From IMG/VR virus record IMGVR_UViG_3300042876_000083, positions 1-44,187 of that record: DNA of 44,187 nt; one strand, 5' to 3'. Made by a program: the position numbers and the translations under genes. Shown here one piece after another: positions 29,786 to 38,241 of this stretch. The DNA comes from a virus. Positions within the stretch are counted from its first letter, which is position 1. Each line of letters begins with the position of its first letter. The notes under the pieces are model-generated. The model saw only the letters and a program-made list of their open reading frames with translations, was not told where the DNA came from and ran no database searches.

Positions 29786-30010
29786 ATGAAATTATTTTGT
29801 TTTCAACCGAATGGACACGGAGAAGCGTCGTATTTTGTAGTTGCTAGAAACGAGGCAATTGCCAGAAAAAAAGTGACAAGTTTTATAAAACAACAGTCGG
29901 ATGGATATATGTATAATCTTAGTGCGTGGCTGGGTGATGGCGAAAACGACCCATATTACAGGTGTTCAGTATTCAAAATCGGAGAAGTTGCAGTAAATTC
30001 AAATGATTGA
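29786..30010 (+). CDS. Small hypothetical protein
   Basis: The product is 74 aa. The ATG at 29786 has AGAGG upstream; a GTG two codons earlier is also possible. The pattern YFVVARNEAIARKKVTSFI recalls small 'A-rich adaptor' phage proteins that accompany many early operons. Function unknown. Confidence 0.55.
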   Translation: MKLFCFQPNGHGEASYFVVARNEAIARKKVTSFIKQQSDGYMYNLSAWLGDGENDPYYRCSVFKIGEVAVNSND

Positions 30011-30034
30011 TTCTTAGAAATATCGTGGTATAAT
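30007..30034 (+). promoter_or_regulatory. Promoter of RNA 2
   Basis: TTGATT (30007-30012), 16-nt spacer, TATAAT (30029-30034) with extended TGG element. It is the start of the 71-nt module shared with 17351-17421. Confidence 0.78.
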
Positions 30035-30038
30035 CAAA

Positions 30039-30136
30039 TTGTGGTCGAGAGGGCTGCATCTAGCGGTTCGTTTGCGTAGGCAACTTGGCTGCATAAATAC
30101 CACAACGGGACTCCCCACATCGGGGAGTTTCTGTTT
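30039..30136 (+). ncRNA. Small structured RNA 2 (shares 5' module with RNA 1)
   Basis: Promoter, about 100 nt of non-coding leader and terminator. The 30025-30095 block matches 17351-17421 with three mismatches in 71 nt. The closing helix TTGTGGT/ACCACAA (30039-30045 with 30098-30104) replaces CGTGGT/ATCACG of RNA 1: the outer pair changes from C-G to T-A and a G-T becomes G-C, so base pairing is kept. The core contains TTGC-GTAG-GCAA. Unlike RNA 1 it stops right after the core. Confidence 0.75.
30109..30136 (+). terminator. Intrinsic terminator after RNA 2
   Basis: 7-bp stem ACTCCCC/GGGGAGT with ACATC loop, then TTCTGTTTGT. It lies between the RNA 2 promoter and the packaging/late genes. 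Confidence 0.85.
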
Positions 30137-30159
30137 GTATAACGTCTGTATAGTGTTTG

Positions 30160-30168
30160 TGTTATAAT
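30160..30168 (+). promoter_or_regulatory. Extended -10 promoter before the packaging genes
   Basis: TGTTATAAT (TGn plus TATAAT at 30163-30168), no good -35. It lies after the terminator and 46 nt before the 30214 start, so it could give basal expression of the packaging operon. Confidence 0.5.
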
Positions 30169-30213
30169 CTATGGTATGGATAAACATATCATTTGTGGGC
30201 CAGATACAAGCGG

Positions 30214-30483
30214 ATGACTGATAACGCAATCCGATTCTCCGCGCAAGTATTCAAGGTACAGACAACGATTGACGGAGGGATTCGTCTCACGCTCGATCTA
30301 AACACAGACCCGAATACGATGACGGCGCTTATTCAGGCGAAGCAGCCTGGAATAATGCTAGAGTGCGCCTGTCTTGCGGTCAATACAGAATTATTGCATA
30401 ACAACGAGGTATCAAATGCCGTTTCAAAAAGGTCGGAGTGGCAATCCAACGGGGAGACCCCCGAAAGAGAGAGCGCTAACTAA
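30214..30483 (+). CDS. Small conserved protein before terS
   Basis: The product is 89 aa; the ATG at 30214 has a weak site. The core FKVQTTIDGGIRLTLDLNTD, then TMTALIQAKQPGIMLECACL, is a small beta-rich module often found next to terS in environmental phages. Its end overlaps the terS start in another frame. Function unknown. Confidence 0.6.
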   Translation: MTDNAIRFSAQVFKVQTTIDGGIRLTLDLNTDPNTMTALIQAKQPGIMLECACLAVNTELLHNNEVSNAVSKRSEWQSNGETPERESAN

Positions 30484-30778
30484 CCTGCTCGAAAAGGCAG
30501 GGAAGAAAAAAGTGGTTGTTGGCGGAAAGGAAATTGCCCGCAATCAATTTCTCGCGGATGCTATCTGGCAAGCACTAACCGAGGCAAAGGTGACAATGCC
30601 TGACGGGATTACCGAAATGAAAGTTGGTTCTGATGACTGGTGGGATGCAGTCCAATTCTTATATAAGCACGTAGACGGCCCGCCCAAAAACGCTCTGGAT
30701 GATATTGCAGACAATGGATTGAGGGTGATTGTAGAATATGAAAACAGTCCGAGTTCAACTCCCAGCGTATCATCCTAG
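30416..30778 (+). CDS. terS: Terminase small subunit
   Basis: The product is 120 aa; the ATG at 30416 is preceded by GAGG. It begins MPFQKGRSGNPTGRPPKE, the common N-terminal signature of DUF5681-like/phage terminase small subunit proteins, followed by helical segments. It should recognise the phage pac site and recruit the large subunit. The next gene starts inside its end (41-nt overlap), coupling both subunits. Confidence 0.72.
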   Translation: MPFQKGRSGNPTGRPPKERALTNLLEKAGKKKVVVGGKEIARNQFLADAIWQALTEAKVTMPDGITEMKVGSDDWWDAVQFLYKHVDGPPKNALDDIADNGLRVIVEYENSPSSTPSVSS

Positions 30779-31946
30779 CCAAAAGGATATACATGACAAT
30801 CTCAATCGGTTTAATGTACTCGATAATGGCAGGCGGTGGGGCAAAGATATTATCCTCCGCAATTACGCCGTCGAGGGGATGCTTGCTGGCGAACCTGTAA
30901 GTTGGTATGAACCTAATTACAAATCCCTGGTTGAGAATTGGGATTGGTTGGTCAATGCGTTATCAGTAATTACAACGGACAAATCCGAACAAGAGAAACG
31001 ATTGCAGATCGCCACTGGCGGTAATTTAACCATGTGGTCGCTTGATGATAAAGATGCTTCTCGTGGTAAACATTACAAGAGGGCGATCATCAACGAAGCG
31101 GCTAAGATTCCACATCTTCAATACTCATGGGAATACGTTATCAGGGCGTCGCTTATGGACTTGCGCGGTGGGGCTATGATATGCTCGACCCCCAGGGGTT
31201 ATGACTTCTTTCATGCGCTGTATAAGCGCGGGCAAGACCCGCTCGAAAAGGACTGGTCGAGTTGGCAGAAGTCAACATGGGAAAACCCGTTCATACCCGT
31301 AGAGGAATTAGAAGAAGCGAAGCGCACCCTGCCAGAGATAACATACAGACAGGAGATCATGGCAGAGTTCATCACGTCTGACGGCATGGTATTCCGCAGG
31401 GTACAGGACGCGGCTGTTTTACAACCACTTGCAAAAAGGATTCCAGACCATCAATACATAGCAGGCGTGGACGTTGCATCAAGCGTGGACTTTACAGTTG
31501 TAACTGTGTTGGACGCACAGACCAAAGAAATGGTCTACATGGATAGGTTCAACCGCATCGATTACCTGATGCTTGAGGACAAGTTAGAGATTATCTATCA
31601 CAACTGGCACCTGGAAGCGATGATGATAGAGGCTAATTCGATTGGTCAAGGCGTGATAGATCACCTGCATTATAAGTCGATGAATGTGATTCCTTTTACT
31701 ACAACCAACGCAAGCAAGGACTTGATTATAAAACATCTGCAATCAGAGTTTGAGCATGGAAACATAAAGATATTAGATAACCCCATTCTTGTTGGGGAGT
31801 TATTGTCATTTGAAAGCAAGCGTACGCCTGGTGGATTGTACTCATATTCAGCGCCGGACGGACAACACGATGACTGCGTTATGAGTTTGGCGATTGCTCA
31901 CCATGCGATTGGTCGAGAAGTCGAGATAATTGACTTGGATTTATAG
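30738..31946 (+). CDS. terL: Terminase large subunit
   Basis: The product is 402 aa. An ATPase domain with a Walker A-like NGRRWGKDI (Asp where Ser/Thr is usual) and Walker B-like RAIINEAAKI (Asn where Asp is usual), the coupling CSTPRGYDFF motif, and a C-terminal RNase H-like nuclease: AGVDVASSVDFTVV (first Asp), MIEANSIG (Glu) and DGQHDDCVMSLAIA (Asp pair). It powers packaging and cuts concatemers. Slightly small for TerL. The Walker substitutions are unusual and deserve checking. Confidence 0.86.
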   Translation: MKTVRVQLPAYHPSQKDIHDNLNRFNVLDNGRRWGKDIILRNYAVEGMLAGEPVSWYEPNYKSLVENWDWLVNALSVITTDKSEQEKRLQIATGGNLTMWSLDDKDASRGKHYKRAIINEAAKIPHLQYSWEYVIRASLMDLRGGAMICSTPRGYDFFHALYKRGQDPLEKDWSSWQKSTWENPFIPVEELEEAKRTLPEITYRQEIMAEFITSDGMVFRRVQDAAVLQPLAKRIPDHQYIAGVDVASSVDFTVVTVLDAQTKEMVYMDRFNRIDYLMLEDKLEIIYHNWHLEAMMIEANSIGQGVIDHLHYKSMNVIPFTTTNASKDLIIKHLQSEFEHGNIKILDNPILVGELLSFESKRTPGGLYSYSAPDGQHDDCVMSLAIAHHAIGREVEIIDLDL

Positions 31947-31954
31947 GAGACACT

Positions 31955-33274
31955 ATGGGCTTACGTGAAATATTGCAAGGCTGGCTACTTCCGGCGGAAG
32001 TGTGGCATCAGGTCAAAGAGGTGACACAACAGCGCAATTATCGTACTGGAAAACAGAAGCGACAGTTAAAGATCGTTCCCTTCCAGCCGGACGATAATAT
32101 CGTGATGAACTTCACCGGGCTTGTCATCGACAGGTCTGTGTCTATGCTATTTGGTAAAGGGATTGATACACAATTCGACACAGAGACAGCTCAAGAGTAT
32201 ATCGACATGGTATTAGAGGCGAACCGTGAGGAGTTGCTTCTGCATAACATGGGGCTTACAGGTAGCGAGGCGGGTACGTTCTACGTCAAGATTGTCCCCG
32301 AAGGATTGATCTACAAGGGCGTTGTGTATCCGCGCCTGATTGTGCTAGACCCAATGCTGATGACGATTGAAACCCAGCCGAATGACAAAGAGAAGGTGAC
32401 TGCTTACCGCATTGTCTACATTGTCAAAGAGAATGGCAAAGAGGTCATCAGGCAGGAACTCACCAGACTAGACGGCGAGAAGTGGGTAATTGAATCAGGC
32501 ACAATCGAGAATGATAAATTCGCTATCGAGAAGACAACCGACTGGCTGTATCCATTCCCACCAATCATTCACGGTCAGAACCTGCCTAACATCGAAAGCG
32601 TCTACGGCGATCCCGACGTAACCCAGGATGTTGTAGAGTTGCAGGATAGACTAAACCTCACGTCGTCTAACATCTCAAAGATTCTACGCCTGCACGCTCA
32701 CCCTATCCTGATTGGCAAGGGAATGGCGGGCGGGTCTAATAATTCTGTGGACATTGAACCGGGTAAGTTACTAAAGACAACCGCAGAGCAGGATGTCCAT
32801 TCTGTCGAAATGCAGAGCGACTTGGCTTCATCCCAGCAGTATCTAACCACCATGCGCCAGGCGCTATTCGATGTTACCCGAACAGTCGATATATCTAGCA
32901 TGTCAGATAAACTAGGGGCGCTAACTAACTTCGGTTTGAAGGTCTTATATCAAGACGCTATCGCAAAGAACAACACTAAACAGGCGTTATATGGGGAGGT
33001 GCTGGAGGAGTTGTTTAGGAGATTGCTCATTCTCAATAACATGCCGGAAGAACACGGTGAAATTATCTGGCCTGATGTGCTGCCAGCCAATGATGTGGAA
33101 GAAATGAACTCGCTGAAGACAGAGCTGGAATTGGGTCTTGTGTCGAAGGAAACCGTTGCCACAGAACGCGGTAGAGACTTCGAGCAGGAACAAGAAAAGA
33201 TTGGCAATGAAAAATCACAGGGAGACAACATTGGGGAAATGTTGCTACAAAACTTTAACAGAGGTGGTCAATGA
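31955..33274 (+). CDS. Portal protein (SPP1 gp6-like)
   Basis: The product is 439 aa. FTGLVIDRSVSMLFGKGI and VELQDRLNLTSSNISKIL, with ALTNFGLKVLYQDAI near the C-terminal end, are typical of the SPP1-type portal family (phage_portal_SPP1). It forms the dodecameric ring for DNA entry and exit. It overlaps the next gene by 4 nt. In the usual order MuF follows; here the sugar module intervenes. Confidence 0.85.
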   Translation: MGLREILQGWLLPAEVWHQVKEVTQQRNYRTGKQKRQLKIVPFQPDDNIVMNFTGLVIDRSVSMLFGKGIDTQFDTETAQEYIDMVLEANREELLLHNMGLTGSEAGTFYVKIVPEGLIYKGVVYPRLIVLDPMLMTIETQPNDKEKVTAYRIVYIVKENGKEVIRQELTRLDGEKWVIESGTIENDKFAIEKTTDWLYPFPPIIHGQNLPNIESVYGDPDVTQDVVELQDRLNLTSSNISKILRLHAHPILIGKGMAGGSNNSVDIEPGKLLKTTAEQDVHSVEMQSDLASSQQYLTTMRQALFDVTRTVDISSMSDKLGALTNFGLKVLYQDAIAKNNTKQALYGEVLEELFRRLLILNNMPEEHGEIIWPDVLPANDVEEMNSLKTELELGLVSKETVATERGRDFEQEQEKIGNEKSQGDNIGEMLLQNFNRGGQ

Positions 33275-34140
33275 CAGACAACTTTCCACGGCAACAAATA
33301 GCGAGCGAGTGGATTGACCTTGACAATTTGAGTACCAGGATAACGGACAACGGCGGTACGGCTCAAGGCGTGAAATTTGTAGACGGTAAGCCACGTGTTT
33401 CTTCCATGCCATATACCTACGACATAGCGGAGGGGAATATCAGTGGACATGAATCATGGATGAAGATAGGCCATAATGGGGCAACCGGAACCGCAGAAGC
33501 GGACGTCTGGAGCAAAACGGGCGTTTATGTGTTTCCTGGAGCCGCGCAGCAGATGACATTCTTTTCAAGCGATAATACGAATGACAAGGCTGGTGGAAAT
33601 GGCGCTTTGACAGTAAAGATTTACTATCTTGATGATGCGTGGGCAGAACACACAGAAGTTGGCACGCTAAATGGTACGGCGCTGGTAAACACGGTTGCAA
33701 CTAACATCTACCGCGTCAATGGGTTTAGGGTAGAGTCAGCCGGAACGACAGGAAAGCCCGCCGGCAATCTTTCTCTTACCAACACGGCTGGCGCGGTGAC
33801 GTATTCATATATCTCTGCGGGATACACGAGAGCGAGAAACTCCGCTTATACTGTTCCCGCAGGAAAAACGCTTTACGTCACCCAGGCCACGTTTAGTTTC
33901 GGGTATGCTGCCAACCAAACATACTATGCGCGTCTTTACACTAGGGCAACACAGAACGACGGCGTAAGAACTCCTGGAATATTCTACCCTTATACAGAAG
34001 TGATCTGCGCCAACTCTGTTGCGCCCATTCACTTTGACGTGCCCACTAAACTTGTAGAGAAAGTGGATATAAAGGTTAGTGTGATTGCGGGGTTTACTGG
34101 CGCGGCATCCGTTTCCCTGCGAGGATGGCTAGAAACTTAG
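33271..34140 (+). CDS. Beta-rich structural protein (probable virion component)
   Basis: The product is 289 aa. After a short N-terminal segment it shows SYDIAEGNISGHESWMKIGH-like and WSKTGVYVFPGAAQQM blocks, then IYYLDDAWAEHTEVGTLNG, IYRVNGFRVESAGTTGKPAG, and a second beta domain (YTRARNSAYTVPAGKTLYVT). This double jelly-roll-like pattern is recurrent in environmental phage virion genes. It may decorate the capsid or neck. No enzymatic motif. It lies between the portal gene and the sugar module promoter. Confidence 0.6.
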   Translation: MTDNFPRQQIASEWIDLDNLSTRITDNGGTAQGVKFVDGKPRVSSMPYTYDIAEGNISGHESWMKIGHNGATGTAEADVWSKTGVYVFPGAAQQMTFFSSDNTNDKAGGNGALTVKIYYLDDAWAEHTEVGTLNGTALVNTVATNIYRVNGFRVESAGTTGKPAGNLSLTNTAGAVTYSYISAGYTRARNSAYTVPAGKTLYVTQATFSFGYAANQTYYARLYTRATQNDGVRTPGIFYPYTEVICANSVAPIHFDVPTKLVEKVDIKVSVIAGFTGAASVSLRGWLET

Positions 34141-34149
34141 TTTCCGTTA

Positions 34150-34158
34150 TGGTATACT
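34150..34158 (+). promoter_or_regulatory. Extended -10 promoter of the sugar module
   Basis: TGGTATACT (TGn plus TATACT at 34153-34158), no clear -35, 33 nt before the first sugar gene. A short GCGC...GCGC hairpin around 34172-34186 contains the GGGAGG ribosome site, which may be partly masked. Confidence 0.6.
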
Positions 34159-34190
34159 GATATGGGATAACGCGCTAGGGAGGCGCTTCT

Positions 34191-35141
34191 ATGTCTTATT
34201 GGACTGACCGCAACGTATTTGTCACGGGCGCTACTGGACTGGTTGGCTCTCACCTCGTCAAGAGATTGGTGGATGATGGCGCCGATGTCGTAGCGCTCGT
34301 GCGCGATTTTGTACCAAACTCCCATTTAGTTAGAAATGGTTACTATAATAAAATTCGGCGCGTCCTGGGTGACATCGTAGACCGCGACATTACAGAAAGA
34401 ATCGTCTGTGAATATGAGGTTGATACAGTATTTCACCTTGCCGCGCAGACACAGGTTTACGTTGCCAACAAATCCCCTTATGGAACATTGAATACCAACA
34501 TCATGGGGTCTGTGTCTGTCTTAGAAGCGTGCAGGAACGCGGGTGTCAGGCGCATGGTCGTGTCGTCAAGTGATAAGGCTTACGGCGATGCTGGCAAGAT
34601 TTACACAGAGGATATGGCGCTCAATGGGATTCATCCTTACGAAGTGTCAAAGTCTTGTGAGGACATGATAGGACGTTCTTATAGTAAGTCGTTTGATATG
34701 TCGATTGCAGTTGCTAGGTGTGGGAACATCTACGGCGCAGGCGATCTAAACTTCAGCAGACTGATTCCAAAGACCATCCGCAATATCATCAGGGGAAAGA
34801 AGCCTGAGATTTACGGTGACGGGGGCATGGTCAGAGATTACCTGTATATTGACGATTGTGTGGATGCTTATATGTTGCTGGGTGAATCAGGTAACGTGGG
34901 AGCGTATAACTTCAGCGGAGAAGAACCTACCAACGTCAGAAATACCGTTCAAATGATTTGCGATATTATGGGTATAGAATTTGATGCGGAGTTTCTAGGT
35001 ACTCGTAACGAGATCGATTCACAATGGCTTGACATTACGAAGGCAAAGAAAGAATTGGGATTCCTGCCAAAGTATAAACTGGCAGACGGATTGGTAAAGA
35101 CTATCGAGTGGTACAAGGGATTCTTATGCGAACAGGGATAA
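34191..35141 (+). CDS. CDP-glucose 4,6-dehydratase-like SDR (RfbG/DdhB-like)
   Basis: The product is 316 aa. Extended short-chain dehydrogenase: NAD site GATGLVG at residues 13-19, SSSDKAYG at 125-132 (the TSDK region of CDP-glucose dehydratases), catalytic Y150-x3-K154 in PYEVSK, and the late RCGNIYGAGDLNFSRLIP block typical of RfbG. The reaction would be dehydration of an NDP-hexose, giving the 4-keto-6-deoxy sugar. It is first in the sugar operon and starts downstream of its own promoter. No partner cytidylyltransferase is present, so activated glucose must come from the host. Confidence 0.86.
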   Translation: MSYWTDRNVFVTGATGLVGSHLVKRLVDDGADVVALVRDFVPNSHLVRNGYYNKIRRVLGDIVDRDITERIVCEYEVDTVFHLAAQTQVYVANKSPYGTLNTNIMGSVSVLEACRNAGVRRMVVSSSDKAYGDAGKIYTEDMALNGIHPYEVSKSCEDMIGRSYSKSFDMSIAVARCGNIYGAGDLNFSRLIPKTIRNIIRGKKPEIYGDGGMVRDYLYIDDCVDAYMLLGESGNVGAYNFSGEEPTNVRNTVQMICDIMGIEFDAEFLGTRNEIDSQWLDITKAKKELGFLPKYKLADGLVKTIEWYKGFLCEQG

Positions 35142-36235
35142 CGCTCAAAGTACCCGTAAGCGGGCAACTCGTAGACCACCGCGAGAAAGAAGCGGTAGCC
35201 AATGTGGATATGTTCGGGTCGTCTGTCGTGCCTGAGTTTGAACGCGCCTTCGCTAAGTTTATGGGGTACAAGTATGGCGTGTTCTTGAATAGCGGTTCGT
35301 CTGCAAACCTGCTACTATTGGGAAGCCGCGAGTTTGATTCGCCACCGTTGGTATCTGGTTGCTCATTTCCTACGACGATCAACCCACTTATTCAATCAGG
35401 ACACAGGCCGTATCTGGTTGATATTGAGTTGGGTACATACCTGCCAAAACAGGTAGACGTAGCCTGTCACTTCTTGGGTAATTTCTGCTATTCCGGCGAC
35501 GTGTTGGATTCTTGCGACGGGATGTTTCCAGGCAAGGATACCCGTTCCTGCTCATTCTCGTTCTACCCGGCTCACTTTATGACAACCTGCGAGGGCGGGA
35601 TGATTTGCACAAATAGTTCCAATGAGTACATGAAATATAAATCTCTGAGGGATTGGGGGCGTGCTTGCTGGTGCGAGCCTGGTGTGGATGATACCTGCGG
35701 GCATCGGTTCGACCACCAGGTAGACGGCATTGAATACGACCACAAATATACTTATGCGAGAATTGGCTACAACCTAAAGGCAACTGAGATGCAAGCGGCT
35801 ATGGGTTTAGTCCAGTTGTCTAAACTCCCCGCGTTCATAGAACAGCGTATTATCAACTTCAACTATCTCTATGCTGCATTGTTGAAACTGGAAGACTTCT
35901 TTATACTGCCAAAGTCTACGCGAGTAAATACGCCGTGGTTTGGATTCCCGCTTACCTTGCGTGACAATTGCGCATTCACGCGCAGGGAAATAACCATGTA
36001 CCTTGAATCGCAGGGGATAGCCACTAGACTTATGTTCGGCGGGAATATCACCAGACAACCAGCCTATCATGCGCTGAAACTCTACCATGACCCGCTCCCG
36101 AATTGTGACAAGGTGATGAAGGATGGTTTCTGGTTCGGGTGCTGGCACGGGTTGAATCAAGACCAATTGGATTACACAATCGAGACTATTTATGACTTTG
36201 TTAGCGGCAACCGAGAAACAGCACGTATTGAATAG
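35126..36235 (+). CDS. RfbH/DdhC-type PLP and [2Fe-2S] 3-dehydrase
   Basis: The product is 369 aa. The ATG at 35126 has AAGGGA upstream and overlaps the previous gene by 16 nt. It is of the DegT aminotransferase fold but with H150 in the position of the PLP-lysine (SFYPAHFMTTCEGG) and four cysteines C130, C181, C183, C191 (C-x50-C-x1-C-x7-C; family C-x57-C-x1-C-x7-C). The stretch RDWGRACWCEPGVDDTCGHR matches E1 (CDP-4-keto-6-deoxyglucose-3-dehydrase). It removes the C3 hydroxyl with a reductase partner (E3), which is absent here. Confidence 0.9.
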   Translation: MRTGITLKVPVSGQLVDHREKEAVANVDMFGSSVVPEFERAFAKFMGYKYGVFLNSGSSANLLLLGSREFDSPPLVSGCSFPTTINPLIQSGHRPYLVDIELGTYLPKQVDVACHFLGNFCYSGDVLDSCDGMFPGKDTRSCSFSFYPAHFMTTCEGGMICTNSSNEYMKYKSLRDWGRACWCEPGVDDTCGHRFDHQVDGIEYDHKYTYARIGYNLKATEMQAAMGLVQLSKLPAFIEQRIINFNYLYAALLKLEDFFILPKSTRVNTPWFGFPLTLRDNCAFTRREITMYLESQGIATRLMFGGNITRQPAYHALKLYHDPLPNCDKVMKDGFWFGCWHGLNQDQLDYTIETIYDFVSGNRETARIE

Positions 36236-36995
36236 CGTCAATCTATCCCGCTTCTTTGGCGCGGATGTTTTGATAACTGGAGCGACGGGATTCTTTGGAA
36301 GTTATATCAGAGAGATACTATCAGACGTGGCGAACCTCACGATCTGCAACAGCGAGACATATCAACTCGCGCTCAATAACAACTATGATATGATATTCCA
36401 CTTCGCACCAGTAGACGTTGCGCCTGTCATAGAGTGCGCCCGTAGGACTTACGCCAAGATTCTGTATACTTCGTCAGGCGCGGTTTATGGCGGGGTACAA
36501 CATCGCGTCAAAGAGACTGATGAATGTAATCCAAAAACCCTATATGGCGGGAATAAACTCGTTCAAGAAAACGCATTACAGAGAGATTATGACAACTTCG
36601 TGATTGCCCGCCCATTCGCATTTTGTGGCAGGGGATTGAGAAACTACTTTGCTATTACCCACTTCGTAGAAGCAGCGGTACACAATAAACCGTTGCAAGT
36701 ATTCAACAACGGCAAGGCGGTGAGGTCGTATCTATATGGAGTGGATGCGGCTATCTGGTTTCTTGGACTCATGGATAAAGGGACGGGTATCTACAACGTA
36801 GGTTCTGAGATACCAACTTCGATAAAATCTCTGGCGCGTCTTGTATCTGAGCAGACAGGTGCTAAAATAGAATATGTGAAAGATGATTTTGTCGAACCTG
36901 CGCCGTACTATCTGCCGAATTGCCAGAAGGCGCACGAGTTGGGACTAAAGCAAAACTACACACTAGAATACGGACTGAGGAGAATGATAGCGTGA
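36192..36995 (+). CDS. NAD-dependent epimerase/dehydratase family reductase (SDR)
   Basis: The product is 267 aa. The start at 36192 overlaps the upstream gene by 44 nt (a TTG at 36228 is an alternative). It has the NAD loop GATGFFG (about residues 30-36), SSGAVYGG, the YGGNK version of the YxxxK motif, and a late RPFAFCGRGLRNY block. It is the smallest of the SDR set and has the size expected for a keto-reductase or epimerase acting on an NDP-deoxysugar; a YerF-like terminal reductase role is inferred from context. Confidence 0.82.
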   Translation: MTLLAATEKQHVLNSVNLSRFFGADVLITGATGFFGSYIREILSDVANLTICNSETYQLALNNNYDMIFHFAPVDVAPVIECARRTYAKILYTSSGAVYGGVQHRVKETDECNPKTLYGGNKLVQENALQRDYDNFVIARPFAFCGRGLRNYFAITHFVEAAVHNKPLQVFNNGKAVRSYLYGVDAAIWFLGLMDKGTGIYNVGSEIPTSIKSLARLVSEQTGAKIEYVKDDFVEPAPYYLPNCQKAHELGLKQNYTLEYGLRRMIA

Positions 36996-37213
36996 CAGAA
37001 ATTGATACTAGAACAGAGCAAGAGAAATGTTTAGAGATTAAAGACATAGATGGACTTATATTGGCCTTGCAAATTCACCGAGAGAAGCACGGCAATATCC
37101 CTGTCTATATAGATTTAAGCGCAGGGCAAGAAGAGGGATGTTATGATATTGATGCCGTTCTTTATGCAACAGATGAATACGGCGAAGAATCTGTTGATTT
37201 GATTGTTTGGTAA
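36992..37213 (+). CDS. Small hypothetical protein in the sugar module
   Basis: The product is 73 aa. The GTG at 36992 overlaps the upstream TGA (GTGA) with GAGGAG before it. It contains IKDIDGLILALQIHREKHGN followed by IPVYIDLSAGQE, a small alpha/beta domain common as a separate phage protein. No function assigned; its position between sugar genes may be accidental. Confidence 0.55.
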   Translation: MTEIDTRTEQEKCLEIKDIDGLILALQIHREKHGNIPVYIDLSAGQEEGCYDIDAVLYATDEYGEESVDLIVW

Positions 37214-37227
37214 TTAGAGGAGGATAA

Positions 37228-38241
37228 ATGAGAAATTGCCCTGTATGCACTAGTTCAAAAAGAGAGTTATCGTTTACAAGTACGTTCAAAACACCCGACG
37301 GCTGGCCTCTGCCAACGCACATTGATTGGTATGTCTGCTCCGATTGCGGGATGCTCTACGGTGACGGCGACCTCACACAAGAAATGATGAACGAGTATTA
37401 TGTCAAGTATTATGGCTATGGGATCAACTCGAAAGACGTAGAAGAACGCCTGTCTGGAATCGCCGCACAGATTGGCGCACGTTTCCCAACGACTACCAGG
37501 TTTGTGGACTTTGGCGGATCTGGCGATGATGGTAAATCGCTCTGTGTTGAACGGCTAAAATCAATCGGCTTCACAGAAGCGTATAACTTGAACGCTGGCG
37601 AACCTATCCCGCCCTGTGACATCCTGCTGGCCTCACATGTGTTGGAGCATGTGTACTCGCTTGACGAAACCATGACAGAGATTACAGGGGCTTTGGCACA
37701 AGATGGCCTATTCATCGTAGACGGGCCGGATTCTACCGGGCTTGTCAATGAGTGGGGTATGCCGATGCTTGACTTCCATACGAAGCATCTCAACCACTTC
37801 CGGCTTCTTGATTATCTAAAACTCATGGATAGATACGGCTTTGAGTTGGTCGAGATCGTGACATATCGTGATATTCGCTCCTCGCATAAAGCGCCATGCT
37901 ATCGGATGTACTTCAGGCACCTGGATACCGCAAAGGCATCCATGCTACACGTGACTGTAAACATCGAGGAGCGAGTCGAGAAGCTGAAACAGATTACATT
38001 CCCCGTAAACATTTGGGGCATTGGCGATATTGCATGGGTGCTGTTATCGCAGGTCAAATTAGACATTCTGGATTACATTGACAACGACCCAGCCATGCGC
38101 GGTTCTACGTTTGACGGAAAGCCTATCGTTGAACTACCTACCAACGATGCACCTATCCTTATTGTTGCACAGGGTCAGCGCAGCAGGTTGATTGACCGGA
38201 TTCGTGGGCTGGGATTGACTAACGAGGTGATTGAGATATGA
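37228..38241 (+). CDS. Sugar C-methyltransferase-like protein
   Basis: The product is 337 aa with a GAGGAGG site. N-terminal zinc site C4-x2-C7 and C37-x2-C40, then a SAM-binding domain (RFVDFGGSGDDG motif I, LASHVLEHVYS), then a C-terminal Rossmann-like part (FPVNIWGIGDIAWVL, LDYIDNDPAMRGSTF), the three-part architecture of the NDP-keto-sugar C-methyltransferase family (TylCIII/NovU-like). It likely adds a methyl branch at C3 of an NDP-4-keto sugar. Confidence 0.82.
   Translation: MRNCPVCTSSKRELSFTSTFKTPDGWPLPTHIDWYVCSDCGMLYGDGDLTQEMMNEYYVKYYGYGINSKDVEERLSGIAAQIGARFPTTTRFVDFGGSGDDGKSLCVERLKSIGFTEAYNLNAGEPIPPCDILLASHVLEHVYSLDETMTEITGALAQDGLFIVDGPDSTGLVNEWGMPMLDFHTKHLNHFRLLDYLKLMDRYGFELVEIVTYRDIRSSHKAPCYRMYFRHLDTAKASMLHVTVNIEERVEKLKQITFPVNIWGIGDIAWVLLSQVKLDILDYIDNDPAMRGSTFDGKPIVELPTNDAPILIVAQGQRSRLIDRIRGLGLTNEVIEI

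Noticed and set aside
18000-30000. Lysogeny module (integrase, CI/Cro, attP)
   Set aside because: No tyrosine or serine recombinase or repressor gene was found; the only DNA-binding candidates are small RHH/HTH proteins.
34141-34190. Riboswitch before the sugar module
   Set aside because: Only a promoter and a very short GC-rich hairpin fit in 50 nt; no aptamer-sized structure is possible.
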